Assembly: GCA_006384855.1 (NCBI GenBank)
Contig: VCJN01003216.1
Coordinates: 124,001 to 188,000 of the forward strand
Direction of reading: 5' to 3'
Length of the DNA stretch: 64,000 nucleotides
Source of the DNA: Tetraselmis striata
Lineage: Eukaryota; Chlorophyta; Chlorodendrophyceae; Chlorodendrales; Chlorodendraceae
The position numbers were made by a program, and so were the translations under genes. Below the pieces are notes generated by a model. The model did not search any database and was not told the DNA's origin. It worked only from the letters and a program-made list of their open reading frames with translations. Below are positions 45,571 to 58,755 of this stretch, piece by piece (the stretch's first letter is position 1; every line of letters begins with the position of its first letter).

Positions 45571-47689
45571 GGGAAAGCTCAGTAATGCGGTATGAAGTCC
45601 CATATCATATGCGATATATAAAGTCCCATAGCATGTCGTGATCATTGTGCCTTGTGATCCTTGTTCCCGCCCTGCGGCGGTCCGTTTTGTTATCCGGGAG
45701 TACCCCTTTCAGCAGGCCCTCTGACCGTTTTCCCGGTCCGTATGGTGCCCGAAAACCTTGCACTATAATCCTGTAAACTCCGCAGCTCACGGCTTATTGT
45801 ATTTATTCCGGATTGGGCGGCGTCCGCAGCCCGGTGACAAGGTGTGTGCAGATATTTCTCCAGACAATTTCCTCTTTATGGAGCCAACGTCGGAATAACC
45901 CCGTGCAATCCGTTTTTGCCGAACCCGGAGATTTCCGTATTCCGAAATAAATGCAATTTTCCCCCATTTGAATGGTCTGAATCCCTATAACCTGATCTTG
46001 GGTATATTTTCCCATCCTCAGGCGCTATGCGCAGTCTGGTAAATTCCGGATTTATCTCATCCGCGGATGCTCGCCCACGAGGTTCCCGTCTTTGTCCGGG
46101 GTGAGGGGGGGGGGGGGGGGGGGCTGCATTTCTATTTTAAATGCCGAACTTGAGCTATTTTTGTCTCCCGACTTCGTTGGGGTGGTGTGGTGCCCTTCCT
46201 GGGGTCATCATACTCTGCCCTCAGCTTTTGCCTCTCACCCGCCTAGGCCACCGCTACAGCGCGCCCCTTGGGCATACGGAGTTATATGACCTATTTACTG
46301 TTGCTGATGACTATTTGCTGAAATACAAGTTTGTTTTCCCAATTATCCCCCAATTTAGGCAATTTTAGTCCGTTTGGTATGTATTTCGGCATTGTTGTCG
46401 TTTGCATTAGTCTTTCCTATATTCTCAGTTGCTTGCCTTGCCTTGTTGTTGGATTTGCCGGAATATGAACGGGCGGGAGAAACATTGTATTTTTCATGGG
46501 GCTGACTGGATGTCATTCCCGTTTTCTGATCCTCGCCTTGCATGGCGATCAAGACTAGGCGCAGTCCATGCAATCGATGCAGCGCAACGCCTTTGCAGTG
46601 CCTTCACAATGCGAGAGGCATGCATGTGATCACCCGGCGCCGTCGGGACATTCTGACAGAAAACGAGACTTGGGCGCGGGCACTGTGACTCCGCCGTTGG
46701 CTACCTCCGCTCTTGGTGGGCCGCTGCCTGGCGGCGGGCGACTGTATTTTTTCAATTAGGAAAGCATTTTGGGTGGCGCTGCTCACTGTTATGTACATAT
46801 ACTTATATATTATTTTATATAATTAAATATACTTCACCGGAGGCGAACAACTCCTCTCCTGCGTGGTAGTACTCCTCGTCCTCGTCGGAATCCTTGGGGT
46901 TGTCGGAATCAGTCGGAGCATGATTCGAAGCCATAGGATTCCGTAATGGTTCAGACGTAGGGTCGCACATGTCATTTTATCCGGAGGACCGGTGGCATCG
47001 TCAGTAGGGAGCGCCTTGGTACGTTCGGGCATCGATCTCAGTTTTGGAGCCATACTGTATGATGGTTGGGTGGGTGGGAAACGAATACATTTGTTTGTTT
47101 TTGAGTGAGATGGAGGAGGGAATAACAAAATAGTTGGTGTGGGTGGCGGATGAGTTTAAAAATAGTCCGCATATCGAATCGACAACAGTTGAAAGGTTTT
47201 TGATCGTCGACGAGCACGCGGAAAATTGGAATTGAAATTGATCACAACGTGCTATTATGCTATCCTCCACCGCCCATTATACTGAGTTGCTCTTATTAGG
47301 GCCTGCCATCTCTGACCACGATATACACTATGAACGCACATAGTGTAATAATTACAGCTCAAGCAAGCTTCCGGCCATCCACTTTCGTTTCCAAACCCCG
47401 CCTTGGTGCCAATGGTGCCCGATCGAGATGGAGGCTAGCTAGATTTGTCCGTGCTCTATTTGGTGAGCAAGGAAAGAGATGGTGCTAAACCCCGGAGTGC
47501 CGTACTGCCGTACTCTGGGGGATCGAGAGAATTCATGATGATGGCGCTGGGCTTTGAAATGCATGGGGTTGCCTGGACCCCAGTCTCCCAACAAAATCAA
47601 TTCTACATACCTGTCCCGGAGGGTTTTCTTCGCCCTTGGGACATGCGGGTTTTTACTACATACTGTAGTATGTACATCCCTTGTCCGCT
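45571..47689. other. AT-richer unassigned region
   Basis: Lower GC than the gene regions. It has several 60-100 residue minus-strand frames (for example MGKYTQDQVIGIQTIQMGEN at 46015 and the acidic MASNHAPTDSDNPKDSDEDE at 46934) with no family I recognise. A G-run lies at 46107-46124. They may be remains of mobile elements. Confidence 0.3.
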
Positions 47690-47860
47690 CGGTTGAGCGG
47701 TCGTCTCGTACGCGAGAGGTCCCGGGAACGATTTTAGGCCGTTGCATTTCGGCAATATCGTCCCGGCATGTCATGGGTCTACCCGGTTGATGCATAAGCC
47801 CTTCGGGGTTCGAATGGGGCAATGATCCACGGACTATGCCAGACCTATGGGGATACGGCT
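47690..47860 (+). repeat. tRNA-like dispersed repeat, copy 2 (inverted relative to copy 1)
   Basis: It shares ACATCCCTTGTCCGCTC, a D-arm-like hairpin (GCTCGGTTGAGC), TTGCATTTCGGCAATATCG and GGGTTCGAATGGGGCAATGA with the reverse complement of 15775-15945. The first B box is damaged here (GGGAACGATTT), while the second B-box-like GGGTTCGAATG is intact. Confidence 0.5.
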
Positions 47861-48774
47861 GCAGTTATTGGCGCAAGAGGTCAAGCGCTGCGGCGGCTTC
47901 GGCCGATGTCCCGGGGCGAACCTTACTTTTTACTTTTGCCTGTAGTAATATGTACAGGCAACGCTCCGTAATAATAGTCATCAAGCAAATATAAATTGAA
48001 GCAATTGAAAATTGTCGAAGCGTTCGTCCGCAAGAACGATTGAAGGAAAAGCAACTAACCGTTTTTTTGGAATATTGCAAAATTGCCGAAGCGTACGGCA
48101 AGACTATTGAAGGCCTCTTCACCGCCCGCCGGTGTAAATACGGGTAGGTCTCGTATGTTCGCCCAATGTACTTGTATACAGGTAGGTCTCAGACTCTCAG
48201 CACCACCCTCCCCCGCGCAGGACCTTTCTGATTGTCCTTTTTTTTGGTGATTTCCGATATCGCCTTCTGCTGCGCTAGCTCATGTAAATAACCCTCGCCC
48301 GCAGGCTCCCTAGCGACTATCTCATACTGCGCGAGCAGCTCCTGCGCTGGACGGTGCACAGCACGCGCTGCGCCCATGAAGCAGCGGCAGCAGTTGAATC
48401 ATCGAGCCGCCCGCCGCCGCCGAGCCGTGCTAGTCGGCGCTACTGGGCAGCGCAGCTATAATTAATTAGAAATTTGTTCTATGCAGGTATACGTGTACGT
48501 ACGACCGACTTTACGAACACTGCCAACTCCCTGCGCAACGAAATCCAGGAAACTACCTGTACCCCGGCCAGTGTAACCAAACCCCTCAAATCCAGAAAAC
48601 TTCCTGCCGCATGCACGGCACGCAGCAGTCCCCAGCCGAGTGAGTGGTGTAGCGGCTAAGAGACGCTCGCGATCACACCAGCGCGACCACACCCACCACC
48701 GCAGCCTGCACACCCGAGCAACGCCACGAAGGCAGCAGCGGCACGGCAGCTGCCTTCTCGCACCGCCCGCCACG
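47861..48774. other. Upstream region of the aspartyl-tRNA synthetase gene
   Basis: It contains the third 75 bp repeat (48222-48296, inverted). A TATAATTAATTAG at about 48457 could be a core promoter element about 310 bases before the ATG. No gene seen. Confidence 0.4.
48222..48296 (-). repeat. Short dispersed repeat, copy 3 of 3 (inverted)
   Basis: Reverse complement of the repeat at 7196-7270: GGTGATTTCCGATATCGCC, GCTAGCTCATGTAA and a T-run where the other copies have A. Confidence 0.6.
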
Positions 48775-51700
48775 ATGGCCGACGCCGCCGCACCGCCCGC
48801 CGAGGAGGTATCCGCCATGACTCTCGCGGACTCTGACTCGCAGGTGTCCCCCCCCCCCCCCCCTCAAAGAGATAGAGCGGCACCAGTCAGTCTCACGCCG
48901 GGCCGATGCGCCAGAGCCTAGCATATCGGCAAAGCGAACCCTGAGTCTGGCGCGGTGATGGCTGGCGAGGCTCGGATCGGGTGCCGGGCAGCCGGGCAGT
49001 CAGGAGCGCGCGGCCGCCGCCCCCGCCGCCGCTGTTTCGGCCGGGCGCCCGGTGCTGCGGCCGTCGCAATCCCAGCAGCGACACCCGCTATCCAGCTCCG
49101 CGTGTAATCGCTTCGATGTTGATGGAGCGAAGGGGTCCGAGGTCTGGGTGATGCTCTGTCAGCGGTGGAGCGGACCCGCGCCTCGGGCTCTCTCCCGCCT
49201 CGCTAAGATGCCTGACTCCCGCGTGCGCTCCGCTCGCCTCAGGACGGCTCCGGCACCATCAGCAAGAAGGCCGCCAAGAAGGCGGCCGCAAAAGCCGAGA
49301 AGGAGCGGATGAAGGCTGAGAGGGTGTGTGGGCGTCCCCCCCCCCCCCCCCCCCCCCGGCCCCCCCACACCACACACACACACACACACACAAACACAAT
49401 CAGACACACAAACACCCTATCCCGCGGCCTGCGCCTATCCATGACATAGTGGCCGCTCGCTTGACAGGGCGTGGTATCCCAGCAGCGTGGCCAGAAGGCC
49501 GCTGCGATGACCGCCCCCGAAGAGGACGACCCCCTGGCCGACAAGTACGGCGACGCCCCTCGCGTGCAGAGCGTGGCTGTCACCGGGCGCGTGTGGACAG
49601 ACGTCTCCGCGCTCTCCCCGGAGCTGAAGGACACCACAGTGCGCCCCCCCCCCCCCCCTGGCCCTTCAGCTTTCCCATTTCAACCACCATCAACCTCAAC
49701 AACCATCCCAGTAATCAGGACGTCAGGCATGGCGCGGCAGTGTGAAAGCCCAGCCGCATCTGGTCGGCGGCGCTCTGTAGTGCCTGGCGATCCCAGAGAC
49801 CCCGAGCGCACACATGGGGAGGAGGCGCCAGAGGGTGTATGTGTGTAGGGGGGGCATGGGCCTGGTCATGTACCCTTTTAGAAGACCCTAACCGCTCCCC
49901 CGCTGCAGGTGCTGCTTCGCGGCCGCGTGCACACCGTGCGGGGCAAGGGCAAGTCCGCCTTCCTGGTGCTCCGGCAGCAGTCGTCCACGGTGCAGTGCGC
50001 CATGTTTGTGGACGACGTGACGGTGAGCAAGGGCATGGTGAAGTACACGAGCGGCATCCCGCGCGAGTCGATCGTGGACGTGGAGGGCAGCGTCGCGGTG
50101 CCGGAGGCCGCCATCCAGGGCTGCAGCCAGCAGGTAGAGGTCATGATCACCTCCGTCAAGGTCATCAGCCGCGCCGCCATCCTGCCGTTTGAGGTCACCG
50201 ACGCCGCCCGCCCGCCGGTGCGTCCCTGCCCCCTCCCGCTTCCCCTCTTTCTCTCCCCTCTTGCAAGCGGCAACTGGTGTGTGTGCGTATGTGCCGGGGG
50301 GTGGGGGCACTGCTCAGCATGCTGCCCTGGCTGCGGGCGGGCGTGGTCGCAGAGCCAGGCGGCAGAAGAGGGCTTCGTGGCGGTCAATCAGGACACCCGC
50401 CTGGACAACCGCTACATCGACCTGCGCACGCCCGCCAACCAGGCCATCTTCCGCCTTCAGGGCGCCACCGGGCTGGTGCCCCCCCCCCCCCCCCCCCCCC
50501 CGCCCCTTCTCCCTTTCCTCCATTCCATGCCACACCCAGTATTGCGTATATTTGGTTACGGCCCTCCTTCCCCTCCTCCTTTCCCTCCTTTCTTCTCCTG
50601 CGTTCACCACCTCACCCGCCCATGCCACTGAGTAGTACGCAGCTGCATTCTGCGCCACAGGGCTGCGGTGAGGATGCCAGGGGGGGCTGTAACCCAATAT
50701 AGGATCAGGCGGATGACTGAGTCGCTGTGGACTATGCGCAGCTGTTCCGCGAGTCGCTGCTGGGCGAGGGCTTTGTGGAGATCCACTCCCCCAAGCTGCA
50801 GGGCGGCGCCAGCGAGGGCGGCGCGTCGGTGTTCAAGCTGGAGTACATGGGGCAACCGGGCTGCCTGGCGCAGAGCCCGCAGCTGTACAAGCAGATGGCC
50901 ATCTCGGCCGACTTTGGCAGGGTCTTTGAGATTGGTCCCGTCTTCAGGTGTGTGCGCGCCCGCCGCCGTCAAATGGGGTCCTGAGGCTGCACACCCTAGC
51001 CACGCACCCTACAGAGTAGCTCCAATCAGACCAGGTTGCGGACTAAAAACATCTGCGCTGCTATGTGTGAGCAGTGCCGTTAAGGATTTCTGGTGCCTAG
51101 GGTTTCAGGGGTACTTCTGGTGCCTAGGGTATTGTGGACTTGCCTAGTCTCTGGCCCGACGCTGATGTGGCTGTAAAGTACCTCAAGCGTGTGCTCGACG
51201 AAAGCAATGGTTGCTAGGGTTTATAGGCCATCCAACTGCGAACTAGCTAGGGTGCACATAGCCCTTCAAATCGCCCAACCGCACATGCCGGCTTTGAACA
51301 GCTAACCAAGTGCCAAGATGCAGCTTTAGTATCGCTATCGGTCAATATCTCGATTTGGTCCAGGATGATCTGCTCACCTAGTCCTGATTGAGGGGACTGT
51401 GGATCGCTGACTTGCGCTCCCGGGCACCTGGACTGGTGCCCATCAGGGCGGAGAATTCCAACACTCACCGCCACCTGTGTGAGTTCACGGGGCTGGACAT
51501 GGAGATGGAGATCAAGGAGCACTACTTTGAGGTGCTGGACGTGCTGGACCGACTCTTTGTGCACATGTTCGACGGCTTCAACCAGCGCTTTGGTGCCCCC
51601 CCCCCCCCCCCCCCCCCCAACCGTCCCCCTCCTGCACTTGCTGGTGGCAGGGTTCACATAACCTAGGAGGCCCTTCTAACTCGTGATTCTCGCCGGGTGG

Positions 51701-52564
51701 CATTGATCCTAGCTAGTCACACAGCTTCCACCATCATGGTTGGTGGCGCTGCTCAAGTGGGGCACCCTAAACTCTAATGGCCCCGCTGACCAATGCGGGC
51801 GTGTCGTGTTGCCGCCGCCGCTCGCCAGGCAAGGAGCTGCAGGTCATCGGGGAGCAGTACCCCTTCGAGCCGCTGCAGTACCTGCGCAAGACCCTGAAGC
51901 TCACCTTTGCGGAGGGCATCCAGATGCTGACAGATGCCGGCTACGAGGTGAGCCCATCGCCGTGAGCACAGCTTGCGGCATTCGTTCACCATGCCGCACT
52001 GTTTGACAATGTCGTTCTTGATCGCCGCACCACCAGTACCGAAACATCGCCTAGCGGAATGAGTGCCCTGGCCATGTCGGGCTCGCTTGCTCCTCCCCAC
52101 ACTCTTTCCCGCTCAGTCCCTGACCTCTGCGTCGGTGGCAGATTGGCCCTTACGATGACCTCAACACGGAGATGGAGCGCACCTTGGGCAAGCTGGTGAA
52201 GGAGAAGTACCAGACCGACTTTTACTTCCTGCACCGCTACCCCCTGGCCATCCGCCCCTTCTACACCATGCCCTGCCCCGACGACGACAACTACTCCAAC
52301 TCCTTTGACATCTTCATCCGCGGTGAGGAGATCATCTCGGGCGCGCAGCGTATCCACGACCCCGAGCTTCTCGCGGAGCGCGCCACCTGGTGGGGAATCC
52401 CGCTCGACAGCATCCAGTCCTACATCGACTCGTTCAAGTACGGCTGCTCGCCGCACGGCGGCGCGGGTGTGGGCCTGGAGCGCGTCGTCATGCTCTTCTG
52501 CGGCCTGGACAACATTCGCAAGACGTCCCTCTTCCCGCGCGACCCCAAGCGCCTGGCACCATGA
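48775..52564 (+). CDS. AspRS: Aspartyl-tRNA synthetase, eukaryotic cytosolic type
   Basis: Nine exons join in phase: 48775-48843, 49243-49323, 49468-49638, 49909-50217, 50353-50475, 50742-50947, 51447-51592, 51829-51947 and 52142-52564 (548 residues, normal for the family). The enzyme charges tRNA-Asp with aspartate using ATP. Order: a Lys/Ala-rich N-terminal helix ([20 protein letters not shown]) of the kind that binds tRNA in eukaryotic AspRS; an OB-fold anticodon domain (about residues 85-205); class II motif 1 ([10 protein letters not shown]), the flipping-loop region SEGGASVF, motif 2 ([19 protein letters not shown]) and motif 3 ([10 protein letters not shown]), ending RDPKRLAP as cytosolic AspRS does. 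No organelle presequence is seen. Five of eight introns start with GTG and enter a 14-20 base C-run within 4-13 bases. Confidence 0.95.
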
Positions 52565-52755
52565 GCGCCCAGCTCTTCGTCGGCCACCCTGCGCTGCAAC
52601 CAGTTGGGGCATTCACTGACCATCCCGCAAGTCCCAGCCACCTGGTCAGCAGATCGAACGTCATCTCTAATTCAGACACTGGTTGATGCCGCCATCGTAT
52701 CTGGCCGTTAATGGCAACTTGCCGTTGGTGCGACTGCCCAGGACAGTGAGCATGT

Positions 52756-52760
52756 TGTAA
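52756..52760 (+). terminator. TGTAA polyadenylation signal of the AspRS gene
   Basis: TGTAA lies 192 bases after the AspRS stop, similar to its spacing after other genes here. The role is inferred. Confidence 0.45.
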
Positions 52761-55151
52761 TTCAACATTTCAACTTGCGCTGCAGATTGTTGTGCTCAGC
52801 CCGTTGCCCGGTGAAGCCCTTGGCGCGCTCTACTGATCATGTCAGAGTAGGTGTCACAACTGTGCTGTCTGCAGCAGTGTCACACCAGCCGTGCAATATG
52901 TGCTTCAACATACATTGCCATATCGGATCACCGGAACGGAGCTTACGAGAAATTGATAATATCACGGCGCTTTCAGCGTGCGCGCGGTGTTATTATCAGT
53001 CTACTAATTTAGATAACGATATGATGCTGAGGGGCGACCGCAGTCCAAGCAGCAGGACGGTCAGACAGTCTGTCGCTAGCATCGATAATATACCAGGCCA
53101 CAAAAATATTTGCATATTTTTTTGCGTGTATTTTCGGTCAGGTCGCTTCCAGTTGATCAACTTGTCACGCAGCATAAGCAACGCCGTCATTGCAACCAGG
53201 TAGCTCACGACAAAGTGTGCATATGCTGCGCTAGGGACAATTCGACATGTATGTAGCGGCGTAGCATGGGGCATCGCCTGCTACGTGGACACATAGGTGC
53301 ATTAGTACATCCTCAATACAACAACATGGGCCGCAAAACACCTCTGTGGTTGATTTGAGCGCGTATGGCACACCAACATTGGGACACACGGGGGGCGTTT
53401 TTCCCAGTGGCTGCCGATGAATACTAATTTCAAACATCACTTCAATGCTGCTCGGCACATATTAGCAAATAATAGCGCAGGGTTCATATGGCTTGCTATC
53501 AGGTTGCATGTTAGTCACACGCGCAACTTACTAGGAATTGTCGGTTATTCGCTCTGCAACAGTGCAAACAGCAGCAGGAAGGTTGCAATCGCGCACAAGC
53601 AAGAATACTTCTGCGCCGTAAGGGGGTTCCATTAGAATATTGGATGTAGTTCAGTGTTCTTATTTCAGTGTTTCTGATGAAAATCCCGTGAGCAGGCGCG
53701 CTGCACTGTAACTCCTCTGTTGAGCTGTTGGCCTCCCCCGGTCCCTCTAGGCCCCGGGGAGAAATGATAAAGCCCCAGAAATAACGCCCCGCCCGGAAAG
53801 AGATGATATTCCTTCGTAAATCAAATGCTTATACTACTCACAGTTATCCGGTTTTCCCAAATCCCGGGATTCCAACCAGCCACCTCATTGTGGGTGGGTT
53901 TCACGGTGGAGGGCGTGCTATGCTGGGCCGCTTCCTGCATGCTTTGCGGGCGCGAGTAGGGCCATCTGGATGGGGCTTCACGTGGTGGCAATCGCGCCAC
54001 TGGTTTGCGTTTCTTATTATTGCAATATACCCCCTTAGACCGTTGGGCATGAGCGACGTGTTCCCCGGCACACACTGAATATACCCTGCGCAATGCTGTG
54101 CAATGGCTTCGGAACTCTGATGGGAACTCTGTTGTCCGTGCTCAACCCTCAGCGCGATGGGTGGTAATTCAAAGCATATGCACCCATGTGTAGAATCGAA
54201 AGCTACACTTGATATACCCTTCGCTACATTCATCTAGCGGTGCGTAGCAGGGACCGGACAACAACGTTCATCTTGCATATATTATTGCTGGAAAATCGTT
54301 GCAATTCTTGTTCACCAATGACCATATATTGTAGCATTTGAATGATTATTGGCATGTCCCACCGATTTACTCCGCGCGCTAGAAATTAAATAAAAAGCGC
54401 AATGCTGCATCGCAAAGATGACAACGTGCATGCCTTGGGCTCAAACTCAAGTATGCGAACTGAGATGGCGTATGGTGGCTGCACCGGCAACATTACCCTC
54501 CCCCCCAATGCGTCGCCTGTTTTCTACCACTACTCGGGAAATCTTAGCCGAATGCGAGTCGAGCACATAAGCAATATTCGCCATGTGCTCGACAAGGAAG
54601 CCATTGGAAAATTGCATTCGTTCTTGCAGGTTTGATAATCGGAAGTAACGGCCGCCTCCTCGACGTGGAGGGCGGCTTGCGTACTATGAAATGAAAAGCC
54701 CCACGTATGGCCACAAAGCACCGTTGCATGGGCGCCAAGGCGAGTCACGCGCGGACACTACAATTTCGATGTGTATCTACTTTTGTGGCCTGGTATTACT
54801 GCGCGCTTGTACCGCGTTGCTTGCGTCTGTAGTCTTTATCTGCCGAAATCATATTATGATGATGACATTAGTCGGCGCCAGCACACGACTAGTCGCTATC
54901 ATGAGCCCCGAGTGACGACTCAACCGCTGTACCATCTGCCCCCCGCCCCCCCCCCCCGCCGGCGGGCGGGCGGGCGATGCTCGGTGCCGCGGCGCTGCAT
55001 GCGGCGCGCTGTAGGCTGATGCGTCGGATGAGGATTATATTATTCGTTCCTCCAGGGGCTCCAGGCTCCAGTGCGGGTCTCCGGGCCAGCTGCTCCGAAA
55101 CCACATCACCACCGCGCCATGCGCTGGCCGCGCGGCCGACGATGATCCCTA

Positions 55152-55160
55152 GAATATATA
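55152..55160 (+). promoter_or_regulatory. TATA-like element of the R3H-ankyrin gene
   Basis: ATATATATA in an otherwise GC-rich stretch, about 115 bases upstream of the ATG at 55270. The role is inferred from position. Confidence 0.4.
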
Positions 55161-55269
55161 TAGCAAGTCTACATTGGAGCGCAGCACTGGCTGCACCCCG
55201 AGCAGTGCGCCCCTCGTCCCATCGGGTACCGAATCCTTTGTACTGCTGCTGACCGACTGCCGCAATAAC

Positions 55270-56907
55270 ATGTCGCGGGCAAACGGAGCGGAGGGGAGCA
55301 AGCGGCGCGCGCTCGGTGCGGAAAGCTACGTGCCGCCGCACCGTCGGGGGCAGGACGGCGCCGGGCGCGATGACGGCGGCAGCGGCGCCTGTGCACCGGG
55401 ACAAAAGGCAGCTGCAGGTGCCGAGGGTGTCCCTCGGTCCCTCGACGATATTGCGGGTGGCTCGCGCGTGGAGGTGCCGCCGCTTGCCGCGCGCTGAGTC
55501 GTCGTCTCGCCACGGCACCATGACGCGCCGGAAGCGCGGTCGTGTCGCCGACGGCCCTGAGCCCTGGACTGACCGCCGCCGTGCGCGCCGCGCCGCGCGT
55601 ATTTGCAGGTCGCATTGCGGCTCCCTCTGGGTGTGGATGGCACGGAGGCGTCCGCGCTGCTAGACAGCTGTCCGTATGATTCCATAGGCGGGCGAGGGGG
55701 AGGTGACGGCGCGCTGCAGGTGGGACACTGATGATAGACCCTGAAATGGAGGATTTAGGGAACTGGCTGACTGAGAGCCTGCCGTTGGTGGTGCGCTCGC
55801 TTTGTGGCAGTTCCCCCGCCTGTGGACGGAGGAGCACGCGCAGGAGCTACTGCAGTGGTTCTCGGAGGCCTTTGCGCCCGGGCGGGGAGGGAGCGGCCGC
55901 CGCTGGGGTGACACCGGCGGCCGCGGGTCTGCGGGCGGCGCCGAGCTACGCCTCCCCGCCAGCTTCACCAAGGAGGAGCGCAAGGTGCGGGGCGGCCCAA
56001 CGCGCATGCAGCACGGGACCTGCCACATGCAGGCAGTTTAATCAATATGTGTCCTGGCTGTGTCCTGGCTGTGCCGATGTCAGTATGTCACGATGTGTAT
56101 CACAGCGTCAGATTAACAGGCCAGCATGTCCCTCTGGTGACACCTTTTCTGCTACAGCGACAACCAAACCCATTTCAAAAAGCAGCTCGATGGGGGAAGC
56201 CACCCGAGCTCTGAGCATCGTCAGCCATTGCATAGGGTCTGGTGTCACCATTCCTGCCGCCCCAACATACAACGGAGTCAATCACGACCCAAAGCATCGC
56301 ACAACTCAACTGACACACATCCCTAGGTTGAAGGCCGGACGGGCGGCATCGGCGAGAGCACTAGACAGCTCTCCCCTTAGCATCCGATGAACCCCTCGGC
56401 ATGTTGTGGCCGCAGGAGTGGCACCGCCTCGCGCAGCACTGCGGCCTGCACACGCAGAGTCGCGGCGTCGGCCCGGGCCGCTACCTCTCCGTGTGCGCCG
56501 CGCGGCCGGGCCCGGATGGCGCTCCCCCTCCAGGCCAGCCGGACGCCGCCAGCAAAGCCGCCAAAAAGGTGCCCCCAGACCGGCGTTGCCGCTGCTGCCA
56601 TCACTGCTGCTGATGCCATTGCCTGTTTGTATGCTACCGGTATTGTAGCCGCAGCCCGGCCAGGCAGCAGTACTTCCACCACGGCTCTTGCTGTCTTCAG
56701 TACACCTGTGTCAGCGCACTTGAAAAGAAGCAGATACCCCGCATTGATTAAAATGGAATCGATGCGTCGGCAAACTGTCCTAGTTCCGCGACTATTTTGA
56801 CCCTATTTGAGCCGTAAAGGGCATGGCTTGTTCTTGGTTGCGTTATTGCAAGTGCGCCGCCCCCCGTAGGCGAATCAGAGTGTCAGCGTATTCCTTCGCC
56901 CCCCCCA

Positions 56908-56949
<42 letters not shown>

Positions 56950-58755
56950 ACTCACATTTTGGGTTCGCCGCTGGGGAAGAATCCCCCCCCCCCCCCCCAT
57001 CCCAAGAAGGGAAGACATGCAAATATGCCAGGATACTCCATGGAGTTATTGACGCAATGATGAGACGTAAGACAGGTTACTTATGGGTTGCCGACCTCGA
57101 CCTTATCGATGAGTTGCCGACCTCGCCATCATGCACCTAGCTGCGCAACGAGGCCATGGCGCGCGGCTTCCTTATATTCAGCCGCTGCTCGCGCTTGCCG
57201 CCCCGCCACGTTCCGCGTTGACCGCCCTTCGCGGCGCAGGTGTGGCGCTGGTGCCAGGCGGAGGGGGGGAAGCACTGGCAGCTGAGCCAGGGCGAGATCG
57301 CGGACATGCTGGCCTCCCCGGAGGGTCTGCCCGCCGACCTCAAGGCGCTGTGTGCGCGCAAGTGAGCCCCCCTTCCCTCTCTCCCCGCCCACATGCACCG
57401 TCCGATACCGCGGAGGCGGATCTGATGCATCTTATACGAATACACCCCCTCTCGGACGCACCGTCTGAATCGTGGGCTTGTGGCCCGCCTGCAGGGAGGC
57501 GGCGCAGTCCTTCGGGGATGCACTGCGGCGGGGCGACGCCGAGGAGGGGCTGCGCCTGCTGCGGGCGGCGCAGGGCCAGGGCGCCGAGGCCGTGAACAGC
57601 CTCGTGTGGCATCGGGACGAGTCGTCCGGGAGCTACCCGCTGCACGTCGCGGTTCGCAAGGTACCAGTGCTTGGGCCTTCCTTGCTCATGGAGCGTAGCC
57701 ATGTCATTACGTACCTGTAGCAGGATGCCGCGACTTGCCAATGCATGCCCGAAACACCTTCAATCGTTTTGCAACCTGGTGCCGATAGTGAGTGTTTTGC
57801 ATTCGTGTTGGCGGCCCGTGATTTATGTACAATTAATGTCATTGACTAATTGTTATCCGCAACAACATTCCCTAAAAGATTACGCGAACGATCGATTTGA
57901 TTTCGTCAGCGCCATATAAGCGAAACGAAGACCATTGGTGCGTATCATTCTCTATTACTTTCCTCGTGCCAGTCCACTAAACTTCACGGTTTGTTTGAAA
58001 TTTGAACTCTGTTACAACTTCACTCCTGCCACCCATCCAACTACACCGGCCAGCGGTCCTACGCCCGGCTGCATGAATCCGCATAGGGTCGGCCGTAACC
58101 CGTAGCATGCAGCCCTCTGAAGGCCGGTCGCTACCTTTGTGTCGGTGACCAAATTCATCAAAAAGAGACAGGTAGTGCGCCCGACGGTTTAGGGACTTGG
58201 CCGTCAGAGGGCTGCCCGCTCCGGGCAATGCGCAAGCAACCGGCCCTATGCGGGGTCGTCCAGCCGTGCCGTGAGACAGCTGACCTGTGAAGTTGTGAAA
58301 ACTGACAGGAATAAAGTTACAAGAAATGTCACATTTCAAATGTGTTGGTGTATCGTTGAAGAGTTGGACTGTTTTGTACTTTCACTTTGCTGGGAGGGGG
58401 GGGGGGGGGGGTAAAAAAGGGTGAGTCACGCGCGCGGCAGACATGGGTGGTCACGTTTGTAAGGTCACGTTGGGGACGTATTATGAAAAGCATTCCGCGG
58501 CGGCGGGGTTGTTCGTGGGGCACGAGGCTAGTGCTGGGTCCATGCTGTGATCGCGGAGGTGCGCACCCCACGGCCATGAGTGCGGGTGTGCCCTCTCCTG
58601 CGTGGGTGCAGGGGCTGGTGCGCGTTGTGGAGGCGCTGGCCACGCTGCCCAACGTGCTCACGCAAAAGGACCGGGACTGGCAGACGGCGTTTGACGTCTG
58701 CGAGGACGCGGCGACCGGCGAGCTGTTGTGTCGGCTCAGGGCGGAAAGGGGTTGA
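55270..58755 (+). CDS. R3H-domain protein with C-terminal ankyrin repeat
   Basis: Seven exons join in phase: 55270-55473, 55609-55719, 55811-55984, 56416-56568, 57240-57361, 57495-57660 and 58612-58755 (357 residues). The N terminus is basic and low-complexity with YVPPHRR, a motif common near the start of RNA-associated proteins. The R3H domain spans the exon 3/4 junction: LPASFTKEERK-EWHRLAQHCGL, giving the signature R-x-x-x-H, followed by SRGVGPGRYLSV. R3H binds single-stranded RNA or DNA. The last two exons make one full ankyrin repeat split by a 950-base intron (PLHVAVRK-GLVRVVEALATL, then WQTAFDVCED). An RNA-binding adaptor role is inferred. The long intron contains a diverged copy of a sequence also found in an intron of the kinase-KEN gene. 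Confidence 0.8.
58070..58126 (+). repeat. Dispersed repeat copy in R3H gene intron
   Basis: Counterpart of 27876-27930, same orientation, with an extra few bases (CATGCA) after CCCGTAG. Confidence 0.55.

Larger units (their letters stand above)
52565..55269. other. Intergenic region
   Basis: No supportable gene. Frames of 70-110 residues (for example minus 53458-53231 and 54233-53901, plus 54402-54635) have no domain signal. A TATATATAG element near 55152 lies about 115 bases before the R3H gene ATG and is a good core-promoter candidate. The stretch 54940-54975 is a C/G-rich tract. Confidence 0.4.
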
